64,000 nt of DNA from Mycteria americana (lineage: Eukaryota > Chordata > Aves > Ciconiiformes > Ciconiidae). The position numbers were made by a program, and so were the translations under genes. Within the stretch, counting starts at the first letter, position 1; each line of letters begins with the position of its first letter. Positions 33,483 to 44,600 of the stretch are shown piece by piece. The stretch is taken from contig NC_134374.1 of NCBI RefSeq assembly GCF_035582795.1, positions 24,629,798 to 24,693,797 of the forward strand, written 5' to 3'. A model generated the notes under the pieces. It was given only the letters and a program-made list of their open reading frames with translations, was not told where the DNA came from and did not search any database.

Positions 33483-36131
33483 TCATGTACGTGTCTGTTC
33501 CCCATACCCAGCCCCAGCCTACTGGGCTGCGATCTTTTCTTTTTTCTGTCACTGTTTTGATGGAGGAGCAGAGACTGTCCTCGTACAGACTAGCCAAGGG
33601 CATTTTCCTAGCAAGGAGAAACAGGCATTCAAATCCCCTCTTAAATTAAGGAGGAATTTTAACCATTTTCCTTCCTTCGTGGGCAAGGACAGTACTTACA
33701 GGGAGGGACCTTATCCCTTCCCCGTGTTTTAGAAGCAGGGTACGCTCCTCCCAGAGAGATTCAGGCGATGCTGAGTTGTTGGAAACCCCAGTCCTACGTT
33801 AAATCTAGCCCTTAGTGTATCAGACGGATGCGCCTGACCCGGGATCGGGCACCTCCTCCTGTAGGCTGAGGGTTGCTCTCTGAGGAAGAGGATGATGACA
33901 GTCCTGAAAGAAGATAGATTGATGCCCAAAAGCAGTCTCTGTTACAGCTGGAGATTATTCCTAAGTGCAGTGCAAGGCTTAGGAGCCCGCCCGGCCAACA
34001 AGCCGTGCAGTCATTCCCCTTGTAGCTACTGGGAGCATGATGAGAAAGGACATTTCTATTGCTTCTCTCCTCTGGTCGCCCCGGCTCTGGTGGAGCAGAC
34101 CCTTGGATGAGGGTTGAGCCTTCAGGAGAGTGAAGCAAAGCACATCGGCTGCCCTAATCCAAAAATACGATCGTGTCCGTCCCTGTTTCCTCCTGGGAAG
34201 GTCAGTGTTTTCATTAATGGAAATTAATGAGCCTGCTGGCGTCAGCAGGAGTCTTTGCATGGAGTTCAGTCTCGGGAAATAAGGAACGATATAAAAAGTA
34301 TGAAATGTTTTTTGGGAGAATTTGTCGGTATTGAGAGACTATGGATGAGTCTTTAATAGAGCAGACAACATTAAAGCAAACATTAAAGCAACATTCAAGC
34401 ACATTAAAGACAACATTCCTCCATAAACACTGGAGGAAAGAACTGAGGATAAGCAAAACAAAGATCCCTCTACCTCTGACTGCTCGTTTCAGCTGGAACG
34501 TCATGTTTTCACCCTGAATTTCCCAAATACTCTCCTTTGTGGCATATTTTTCTTTTAATTTTGAGAAATTCATAGACTCTTCCTCTATTTATTTATTTCA
34601 GCAGCGTTACCCACGCAGTTAAATTCTGAAGTGCAAATCACTGCGTTAGAGAGACGGGCGAGTGAAACAGGTTAATCGATGGTAGTAGCTGGTCCCAACA
34701 AACTCATTATAGCTGCGAGTGGTGGTGCCGACACAGCTGTTGCAGATGTGCTCTGGTTTTTTATTACTATTATTTTATTCTTGATGGCTTTAAGTACCTG
34801 GATCTTTTTTCAAAATCAGATCTTTTGACCACTAATGTATATCGTATAGATCATATTTACACAGAGCTGAGTTTATCAGCCCAAATGCTGGAGCTCCTCT
34901 GCCCTGACTTAACTGGCAGCGTGAACCAGACACTGTCCAGACAGCTCCAGCTTACCTGCTCTCTTTTTGTCAGGGTATTTATCAAACCATTTCTGACAAG
35001 ATTTTATCTTTTTCTTTGTTTTTGTACTGGATGGGGCTGACTTGTATCTGGGTCTCTCGCTGTGGTTTTTTTTTTTAGTTATTGCGGTCTGAGGAGTGGT
35101 GTCCAGCAGCGCTGTATTTGATGCTCTGTGTGCCTTTATGGCCAACGGCCTGTTTTTGTGACACTGGGGACGATACTAATTTTTAGCCTCTAATAGCAGA
35201 GTAAAAAGGAAGTAAATGGTGAAGTAAAAAGTGTCAAATTTTGCTGCTGATGCAGCCTTAACCAGAGCAGGAAAACCTAACACCGGCTACAGAGAGACGG
35301 GGCGTCTTCTCAGGACATTGAGCAACCGGATGACAAAATAGCAAATAAAATCTAGTGCTGATAAAAGACAAGACGTGTATGGGGGAACAAAAACTCTGCT
35401 TAGGCAAGAGGAGCTGTAAATCCGCTCTTTTCATGAAGAAAGATCTTTTGAGTTATGCGGATAGCTCATGGGCAATGGCTGGTGATGGCAGAGGAGATGA
35501 AGAGGACATTGGACGTGTGCCGGGCTGTGGCCATGAAGGACCAGCGCTGTGGCCATCAGCACGTGGCCCTGCTCCCACCCAGGAGGTGGCCGGGGGTCCT
35601 GAGCGCGGGCGAGACCTCGCCGCCGCCGAGGCACGAGCCGTGCAGAGGAGGGGAAACGGGAACCGGTCGCTCGTGGTGCAAGAGGAAGGGACACCGAAAG
35701 ATGTTGTCAGGTGGCCGTCTCAAAGCACCGGCGATACATTTCCGAGCAACGTACATATAACCAAAATAGGGAATTCATTGCCACCAGCCTGAAGGGATCG
35801 GTGGGTTCAGGTGTGTGCTGGGCAAGCAGGTTGGAAAAGAGCTTTTCATGGTTCTGGAGAATGGTGCCTTCAGCGCAGCTGCAGGAAGCCCCACAACCAG
35901 CGGTTGAGGACGGCCGTGCCCGGGCAGGATTGCTGCCCACAGCCCGGTGTTTCAACGCTCTCCCCAAGCCCACCATCAGCAGCAAGTGAGCCGCTTCGGT
36001 GGTGTCTGGTCTGGCTCAACGCAACCATCTTGCGAAGGTCTAAAGAGGAGAACGGGAAGAGGGGCAGGCGCGCGCTCTCCCACTTCCGTAGCAGCCTTCG
36101 CTTGCAAGTACGGTTTTAAGTCTCAGCGTGG

Positions 36132-36151
36132 AAAAAAAAAAAAAAAAAAAA
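36132..36151 (+). repeat. Poly-A run, 20 bases
   Basis: Uninterrupted A20 in otherwise GC-moderate sequence. No associated retroposon recognised. Confidence 0.9.
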
Positions 36152-38041
36152 CCCTGTCACGTCTCTTCTCATGATGACAATGACACAAAGGAAGCTGTGA
36201 GAAGCGGCGCCCGAGGTGTGATGAAATTGTCTGCAGCTGTTGCAGGCGGTGCCGGCGCTTTCTGCAGCGTGTGGGTTCGGAGGCGCGCGGCTGTGTGGGA
36301 GTCGATGGAAACGGGGGGCTGCGATGTGCATCCTTCGGAAACATGCCGAGAGCTCTGCTTCCACCCAGAACTGTGTCATCCTCGTTCGCTTTGCTGTGTT
36401 GGGTATAAATAATACTTCCAAAAAACCCCCTTGTCTTGATGCTGTATCTGAACAGCTTAAGGTCCCCGAGCATCCCCTGAGGCCTTCCCTGGGTCTGTGC
36501 TATTGCCACAAATGGGTTTTTTGGGATCAGGAGGGATGCAGCCTGCCCTCAGCCTGCCCCTGGCTTCCAGTTTCAGGGAGAGTCCTTGAAAGAGGCTTCT
36601 TTCACTGCCAGGTACAGAATAACTCTGCTGAAACATAACTGCTGCAAAAAAAGAAGAGAATATACCTTTTCTTTTGGCCTAGCACAAATTAAACCTAACT
36701 CTATTTGTGTCAAAAAGCCACTTGTCACTTCAGCACACAGTCCTCCTGGCGAGGTTGTTGGCAGAGACCTCAGTGCTTTGCTTCTCGGCAATAACAGCCC
36801 TCTCAGGGGAGAGGTGCTTCTCGAGCAACCAGAGGAAATACTTCCTGCAGAATAAAGGGGATGTTTTGGGGTTTTTTTTTTTTGCTCTCAGTTACATTCT
36901 CATTGAGATTCCGAGTCCAGTGCTGCAGACCAGATTTATTACTCCAAAGGCTTTCCGGAGAAAAGACTTCCGTGGGAATATCAGCTTCTGCTGGCTTTGA
37001 ACAGGCTAACAGAGAACTGCAGCCAGAGCTGAGCAAAGTCCAGGTGAAGAATCGGCTCTTGCCTAGCGCAGAGCTCGAAGCTGGGTGGAAAAGCGATCAA
37101 ACGGCACTTGCTCCCTGCTGCTGCAGTGGCTGGGCATTACTTGTCCTCTCGAAACCTCCTGTGTGCCACGTGCCATCCCCGCTCGAGGCTTTCCCGGGCG
37201 GCAGAAACGCAGCAGAGCATTTCTCTGCCGGCGTGCGATTGCGCCGGGGCTCAAGCACGGGCTGGGATCATGGATCCCAAGCCATCGACAGGGCATGAAA
37301 ATACACCTTCTGTTCATCTACGTCATACCTTGATTCTCCAGATGTCGGTGGCAACATCAGCCAAGGGCTTGTGAGACCTCTGCGATGGTGGCCCAAGCAA
37401 ATCCCACCTGGAGCAGAGGTGCCGGGGCAGGGGGAGGGCAGGCAGGTCTCTCCTGAATTCGGCTCATGTGATCTACCGCAACTATTACACCCGACTTCCT
37501 GTAAAAAGAGACCGTTGATACTAATATGAATAAACCACATTGCTATGGCAGCGGGGGAAATGGCTCGTGTTGCACCCACAGTATTTTCTAGGTGGGAAAA
37601 CTTAAGCTTACTGAGGTTTTTCTCATTGAATGATTTCTGAACTTCTGACGCCGCTTTGTGTAACATCTTTTCCCCTCGGAAGCTAAAAGTAGCTCTGGGG
37701 GGTGTACAGGACCATCCTGCTCGCCTCCCACGCGGCCAGGGACGGGGGACAGCGGCCGGAAAGGACGGCGATGGGCTCTCGGAGGGGCCAGATGAGCTGC
37801 TGCGGTTTGCAGCAGTGTGTTTTGTCCCTTTGCAAGCCAGCGTTTTGCTTTTCTCCCCAGGGCAAGAAGGAGATTGAAATAATTTTGAAAAGGCATCTAA
37901 AATGTGCTACGGGTGCTCGAGAGGCGTCGGCGATGCAAGTGCTGCCACGCGATGGTCCGTGGAAGCGCGTATTGGTGATGCAGTTACAGAGGGGAGAGTG
38001 GGCCAAGCATTACATTTAAAACTTTAAAAAAAAAGGATTTT

Positions 38042-39524
38042 TTTATTATGTACAACAGGAAATCAAAAAATAAATATTTTTTCATTGCTGTGAACAAATT
38101 ACAATGTGCTGCTTGGTCTCCATGAATTAGCAGCGCTTACTCAGCCGACACACTCAGGTACAGACACACTGGCTCAGACTCCTGTAGGGTTGAGGTGGTG
38201 GGGTTTGGTTTTATGATATGGAAGGGTTTTTTTAAAAAGAAAAAAAGGCTTTCTGTGTTCCAACACTCTCTGGGATTCACATCATTTTTCCACAAAATAT
38301 ATATTTTTTTTATAAATTAAATCTATAAAACAACATTTGCATTAAATAAAACCTAATACTGTCACAGTATTTTTACATTTCAAAATGTAACATTTCAAAT
38401 GTTCACAGAAAAATAATTTTTACAAGAAGGTGCAAATGGAATACCAGTCAAGCCCAAAGCTTCTGCTGTTTGATTTTAAAGAAATTGTTATTAAAAATAC
38501 GTCCACGTTTGAGCCTTTCTTAAAAGTCTGTCGTAGCCTGTTGGGTGGCACCTTGGACTCTGCTTATAGTGAGTTCCCATTACAGTAAACTTCAGAAAGG
38601 TTTGGTTCCTCTGTCTGCGTTTTAATCAAGCTGCTGCTAATGAAGAGTAGATGTGATGGCGCAGGGTCAGTTATCAGGGAAAGGGAAATAATTTGCCCCA
38701 CCTTTGGTGAAAAGAGCACCTGAAAGGCTCGATGGACGTCTAGCCTGAATAAATACCCTCGAAGCACAGCCCCGTGGTTAAAGCTTATCCAAGGCAGCCA
38801 TCTGGCTTCAAACCATATGGCTTTCGAGCCAGAAATGGGAACTGATGGCAGAAAAATAGTGTCTGGACGCTTCAATGACTCTGTGATTTGGGCGTATGTC
38901 ATTTGCTACACCCCAAAATGGAGGCTGGGTTGATTATTTAAATGGCAAGTCCTTTGCGGCCACCTTCCGCTCCTTGCTCCGTGGCCAACATGGCTTGGGG
39001 CAGGCTCTTGGCACTCGCCATAGAAATTAGTCACTGCTGGATTGTCTTTTGCTTCAGAAATATATAATACTCTGTCACCTACTAATTTTTAGGACCAGAT
39101 TCTTTCTGCGTAGCAAGACCCAAAAATCTTTGCTGCCTCTTGCTGAAGCCAGGGTGCGTGACCAGGACATGGCCGGGTAATGGCCGCACCGGTGGCAACG
39201 GGGCACAGCATCACCTCTCGCCACGATCCACGTCCTCCTCCTACTGCCAAAGCTACCTGGCTGCCCAGCTTAGAAATAAGGCCCGTGGGAATTACACGGT
39301 GTTATTTATAGTCAGAGAAAATTTGCAACCCAAGTATTAACACATTTTCAGTCAGGTTTGGGTTGGGGGGGGGATTTTGTTTGTTTTTCTCCAACCCTCA
39401 CTGAAATCAGCAGAAGCTTGTCTGAATCGTCTCTCTCAGTGTCCTGGGGAAAAAAAAATTGGGCCAAACCCCCAAAACATAGTGAACTTTTGAAGTCCTG
39501 GCAACCATTTGGGGAAGGCCAGCG
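38042..39524 (-). terminator. GPR174: Probable GPR174 3' UTR and polyadenylation signal
   Basis: On the minus strand an AATAAA lies at 38047-38042 in the context gtacataataaaaaaatcc, about 1.48 kb after the stop codon. The AT-rich part (about 38030-38560) differs from its neighbours and looks like a 3' UTR. I saw no earlier canonical signal on this strand. The extent is inferred without transcript evidence. Confidence 0.5.
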
Positions 39525-40505
39525 CTAGTAGTCCATGGTGTCCTCCCTGAGCCCATCTCTGGAGTGCTTCCTCACGTAACTGAGGTTGTGGAGCTGAATG
39601 CTGTCCTGCAAATCCTGCCTGGAAAGGCGTCTCCGGAACTCATCTGTAGTAAAGTAGTAGATGACTGGGTCCACGCAGGAGTTCAAGCTGGCAAGGCACA
39701 AAGCTACAACGTGAAACACCGAGATCACCTTCTGGACGCAGCCGTTTTTAATCTTTTTGGTTTTGACAAAGAAATCTAGTGGAAAGCTGATGTGATAAGG
39801 TGCAAAGCAAATCAGAAATACCAGAGCGCAGGTGAGAATCATCTTTAAAGCCTTTTTTTTCTCTCCGAGGTCATGTGAAGCAGAATTTTTTTCTTTTAGT
39901 GATAAGATGGTCTTCCACGAGCAGTATAGGATGATGAGTAGGGGTGTTACGAACCCCACCAATTCACCTATCGTCATCATTGCAATGGAGAGGGGAAGCT
40001 CGACGTCCTTTACGGGGAGATCCACAAAACACGTGTTTTTATCATCCCGCTGAAGTCTGAGAAGCGGGAAAGGCAAACAGCCAACGCAGACCACGACCCA
40101 CCCAACGATGCTGATATACACATCGCAGATGCGTTTGCAGTCGCTGAATTTGAACGGGTGCATAAGAAACAAATATCGTCTTACGCTGATGCAAACCAAG
40201 AAGTAGATGCTGGCGTACATATTGACGTACTTCAGGTAGAAGCAAAGCATGCAGAGACTTCCTCCAAATTCCCACGTGCCGGTCAAGTAGTAGAAAATCC
40301 TCAAGGGCAAGGACAAAACCTGCGATAAGTCGGCGATGGCTAAATTGATCATAAATATTACGGCCCTTTTAGTCTCTTTCATGTAGCCGTAAAAGACCCA
40401 CAAAGCTAATGTGTTTCCTATGAGTCCAGGGATCAGGATGAAAGTGTACGTAATCGCATAGTAGGGCTTGAGGTCTGTTTCGGTGCAGGTCGAACTGTTC
40501 GTCAT
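39525..40505 (-). CDS. GPR174: Lysophosphatidylserine receptor GPR174 (class A GPCR)
   Basis: Intronless coding region of 326 residues (human GPR174 is 333). It begins MTNSSTCTET with an N-glycosylation site at N3. Seven membrane spans lie at about 17-40, 48-72, 85-107, 127-149, 177-200, 218-241 and 260-285. Visible class A landmarks are N31 in TM1, D59 in NLAIADL of TM2, the disulfide pair C85 and C159, R109-R110-Y111 in place of DRY, P236 in FAPYH of TM6 and D279-P-x-x-Y283 in TM7. Stretches such as WVFYGYMKETKRAVIFMINL and CFYLKYVNMYASIYFLVCIS are nearly identical to human GPR174. The C-terminus keeps EFRRRLSRQDLQDSIQLH. In mammals GPR174 binds lysophosphatidylserine, couples to Gs and G12/13 and restrains T- and B-cell responses; that role is inferred here by orthology. 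Its paralogue P2RY10 lies 14.4 kb upstream on the same strand, as in human. Confidence 0.97.
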   Translation of the reverse strand: MTNSSTCTETDLKPYYAITYTFILIPGLIGNTLALWVFYGYMKETKRAVIFMINLAIADLSQVLSLPLRIFYYLTGTWEFGGSLCMLCFYLKYVNMYASIYFLVCISVRRYLFLMHPFKFSDCKRICDVYISIVGWVVVCVGCLPFPLLRLQRDDKNTCFVDLPVKDVELPLSIAMMTIGELVGFVTPLLIILYCSWKTILSLKEKNSASHDLGEKKKALKMILTCALVFLICFAPYHISFPLDFFVKTKKIKNGCVQKVISVFHVVALCLASLNSCVDPVIYYFTTDEFRRRLSRQDLQDSIQLHNLSYVRKHSRDGLREDTMDY

Positions 40506-41600
40506 GGTTGTGCTCCAGATCCGTGCTCAGCCCCGGCATGATAACATGTTCCTCACTTGCATCCTGCGGCCAGGTTGTCCTTGGGTTGTCAGTGCTTAAA
40601 TAAAAAGGTTCAGCTCTGGCATCCGTGTGTGAGGCTTCGGTTACCAGATCATCGCGTCCACTCTGGGGAGGAGCTTCGTTATGGGGTGAGCGAGTTAATT
40701 AAAGTCCTGCTCAGGTGCTTTGCTCATGCTCTTTGTCAGAAGTTCCCAGACCTTACTCTAGGACTGACAGGGAGAGGATCCACGCTGAGAAATGCATCGT
40801 CATGTGCCGAAGCAGTTGACGGTTCGTCACTGGAGCTGCACCTCTGTCACCTTTTGGGTGGCATTTCAGCCACTTCTCTCAACACAGGAGTTTGACAACC
40901 GACGTGGCCCTGCAGCTGAAAGACAGAAAGGTGCAGTTAGAACGCTGCGGGGAGACACGGGTCTTACAAAGCAAAAGGTACGGGAAAGCTTGCAAGAGCA
41001 TCTCTCTAGCAGAAACCTATTGCTCGTGGCATCTGTGGTGATGGGCTCTTCTCCCGCCTGACAAGCGCCGTGCCTTGCCCAGTGAAGGCAGGTGCAAAAC
41101 CACTGAGGAATAAATAGAAAATGCGTTTAATTGCTGCTACAAACCAGCCTCCCCTGCTGGACCGCCCAGCAGAAGTCACCCCTGATAGCAGAGCATGTTT
41201 AACTTGCTGCCAGGCTTCTGCAGCCGCGTCTTTCCCAGCTCCAGCTTTTCCATCCGAATCTCCCTTTGCCTCCAGTTGCGTCGCTCCCGCCGCGCCCGAG
41301 CGCGCAGCCAGCGCAGGGATGCTCCGGTGAGCGCCGTGCCTGCATCCCTCCTCGCTGCCCCGCCGCGGGCAGAGGGATGCTCTTGCCTCACGCTGCACTC
41401 CTGAGTTTAACGCTCCCCTGGTCTTCCCAGGAAAGCCCTTCAGAAACTTCCCCCCCGCACCACGGCTATAGACGGCCGAGATGACGACAGAACAAAAGCT
41501 GCTTTTTATGTAAACGAACCTGACACACTCACCTGAGAAATGAATATTTTTCCACCGGTGCAGCCGCTGCTGCTGCAGCACAGAGTGAAAGTCCCAAGTC
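40506..41600 (-). promoter_or_regulatory. GPR174: GPR174 5' leader: candidate acceptor and upstream exon
   Basis: On the minus strand a strong donor (ttctcag, then gtgagtgtg) gives an exon end at 41533. A plausible acceptor (gctcctccccag, then agtggacg) would begin the coding exon at 40662 and leave a 157-base leader before the ATG. This would give a non-coding first exon, as is common in this receptor family. The sequence just upstream includes gggactttcac, close to an NF-kB-like site. All of it is inference from splice-site consensus. Confidence 0.35.
40527..40562 (-). CDS. Short upstream ORF in the GPR174 leader (11 codons)
   Basis: The complement reads ATG CAA GTG AGG AAC ATG, then five more codons and TGA, ending 21 bases before the GPR174 start. 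If the leader includes this region, it could lower translation of the receptor. Whether it is in the mRNA is unknown, so this is a candidate regulatory uORF rather than a gene. Confidence 0.3.
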   Translation of the reverse strand: MQVRNMLSCRG

Positions 41601-44600
41601 GGTGGCTTTCACCAAACCGGGGCCAACTTTTTCATTCATCTTTCATAAACAGAATATAAAACATACTTGCATGCAAGCAGGAACAACTGGCCCACTTAAA
41701 CACTTTTTGCTGCAGAACTACCTGCATTATATTAAATTTGGCTTTCTCACAACTGCTTTTTCTAAGCCTTTCCTTTACCCGTCTTGCACATGTGACTGCT
41801 GTGGCTGTTGGAAATACCAGATATTGTCACTAAGGTGACTGTAGGTGGACTTTATTTTAAAATTGTTTGCATGGTAAGCAGCTGATATTATCCAAATCTG
41901 TCTGATAAAAAAAAAAACCCACAACCGAGCCCAGATCTGATAAATATAGAGGAAATTCAGATCTCTGTCCAAACTCTCTCAGGCTTGCCTTTTGCTTCGG
42001 CATGAAGAATTAACCTACAGGTCTAAGTGGGAAAAGTTTGCAGGTACCAACCAAGATGCCAAAGGCACATTTATAAAGGCAAAATTATATCCTGCTGCAG
42101 TCCCTGATGGTTTTTCCTGTGCTTTGAGGCATAGGAGTTAAAACGTGAACATTTATTAATGAAGCCGATGTTCAACACTTTGCCAGCGTGATTGCACCGA
42201 AACCTTGAAGTAGCTTTGGGTGGAAACAGAAAATCTTCTACAAAAGGAAACGGTTTGGGGGGGGCATCTATCCTGTGTCTATTTGTGTAGTTTCTCTTGC
42301 ATACCATTGAGTAATGAGTCCAATGAGACGGAGATGTCTTCCTTTCTCCCAGGGAGCCAGCATCTAACATAACCAGTAGAGCAAAATGGCTCGTGAAATA
42401 ATCCCGTTAAACTTCAGAAGCGACGATTAATAAGCCGTAGAGTTAATTAGCCTTCTGTTCAAAGACTTTCCGATTCTTTTATTAATTCTCCACCTAACTT
42501 CCAATGCACAAACCTGCACGACTAATTCTAGAAATGTGAGTAATCTCTTCGTCATGCAGAAAAACTAATTGGTGCTCAGCTCCTCGTTAGGTTTTATCCA
42601 TCACTGCTGGGTAACTCGGGCCGAGGGCTTCGGTTTCCATTTGCTGGAGCTTGACTGGCACAAGTAACTGGGAGGGGGTTGTGGATGTGGCTGCTTTTTG
42701 GCAGGACCTGTCACGCTCTGGGGTTCCCTGGGGCTTCAGAGCTCGCCCTCGGCAGTGGTTAACCCCTTTGGGGTTCAGGTGGGTTCCTCCCTTCTCCTCT
42801 GTACTGGGGTCGAGCCAAACCAGTTGGCCAAAACCAGTACATCCTCCCCGAGTGGTCAGAAATTGCCTTGCTGGGCTTGAAAAAATGCTGCCTATAGGTA
42901 CAGGCAGAGCAGGCTGTGCTGGGAAAGCATCCAGCGCTGCTTCCTGGGGACCGGTACTTAGAGAGGATGGGAGGGATGCTCTCTTTCATGTTGGTTTTCC
43001 ACGGCGATGCTGAGGCCCTGTGAAGATGCGTCCATCTTTACTGTTACAGGAGACTCCGCAGCATGACGTGTCCCGGCTTCCCATCCAGGTCCTGGTCCTG
43101 CCGGGGTGTCTGAGCAAAACAACCGCCTTGTAGGTCCGGGGCACCAGTGACCGGGTGCATCCTCTCGCTCCCGGAGAGCTCCTCTGTTCCTCTTGGCTTC
43201 CCAGACACCAGCACCGTCCCCTAGGACGCGGGCAGCCCGCCCAGCAGAGCGAGGGTGGCTTGCGAGGAGCTGCACAGCTTTGCCTTGGGTTGATTTTCGC
43301 TTTTTTCCCACCCAGAGTGTCTCAACTTCGTGCCTGAAGTTTGCTCTGAAGGGCCACCAGCGAGCAGCTCGGGTGACTTTGCGGTGTCCCGCTCCCACGG
43401 AGGCACACGTGCCCAGCTGGCACCGCTCCCGCCAACACTGCTTGGGCAGGGCTACGCCTGGCCGGGGAGCATCTACAGGGGCGTTTGCAAGATAAAGCCC
43501 TAAACCTGCATCACCCAGCTCTGCCTTCCAGGGATTTTTAAAAATATTTTGGTTTTTAAACAAGCTTGTCCTTCCTCTCATCTCTTGCCCAGTGGCTCCT
43601 ATCACCCAGGCAGGGAGACTGAATCATGCTCCTTTTCCTCTGGCTGCATTCCCGGGTGGGTAAATCCACCCTCCCTCCATCGCTGGGCCACGAGACGTGC
43701 GAAGAGGAGGACAAGGTGCAGTCCCAGCCCATCTGTCTGTTCACAGCCCAGCGCACACACGCGGGCACACACACGTGCACGCTAGCATTTTTCCTGCCGC
43801 CCCCAGCACCTGCATTTCCCCATCCCCGCTGCACAGCAGCTTTCCTGCGACAGCATCCCCTGTTCCCCCCAGCCCGGCCCCGGCGCAGGGATGCGCTTGC
43901 AGCACCTTCTGCCTCTCCCTGGGGCTGCAACCCTGCAGCACAAGGGGTCCCAGAAAGCCCAGCTAAAGCCGGGAACGACGGGGGTGCTCGTCCAGGGCAC
44001 CCAGAAATGCCCCTGCGAGAGCTGCCACCCTCGGAGGGGTTGTGAAAACACGGCAATGTGAGAAACTGCGCTTTGGAAATCCCGAGCAGTAACATTGCAA
44101 AGTTCAGCCAAATGTGCTATGTAAAAACCAGCAGGATGCTAAAAAAAGCTCCAGAAAGAGGAAATTTTGTTTCGCATGCTCTGTGCTCGCTTCCCCTCGG
44201 AGCGGGGGGCTGGCTGCGGTGGTAGGTGCGAGACTCTCCCCAGACATGGCTTCTTTCTTGCCCTCCACGGTTTTTCCCCCCTATTTTGCCCAGGAGAGCC
44301 CACAGTCAGCCACATCAGGGCTCTGGATGAAGACTTCTCATTTGGACTTAATGAGTCAGAAACACCAGGTACGTTTTGTAGCCAGCCTTTACAACCAGGG
44401 CTTGTTAACGCTTGTTGAAGCTGGGCACATATTGTGTAAAGTATTCTCTATATGCTGAAGGGCAGCTATATACCCGTATGCTCCATATGAACAAGTGCAG
44501 GAGCTGGGGATGTAGGAGCAGTCACTTACGGCCGCAACACCCGTGGGCCTGGGGTGCAGCAGGGCTCTGCCCCATGCCCACGTCGGAGCCCCTCACACCC

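Larger units (their letters stand above)
25190..38020. other. Intergenic between ITM2A and GPR174 (convergent 3' ends)
   Basis: About 12.8 kb with no recognisable protein or RNA gene. ITM2A (plus) and GPR174 (minus) point toward each other across it. It contains mononucleotide tracts, two possible old SINE fragments near 33 kb and scattered chance open frames. An octamer-like ATTTGCAT beside a TATA-like stretch lies at 27751-27765. Composition becomes more GC- and CpG-rich from about 35 kb on. Confidence 0.55.

Noticed and set aside
41006-41581. 191-codon minus-strand open frame upstream of GPR174
   Set aside because: No recognisable protein; it crosses the candidate GPR174 5' exon and intron and is probably chance.
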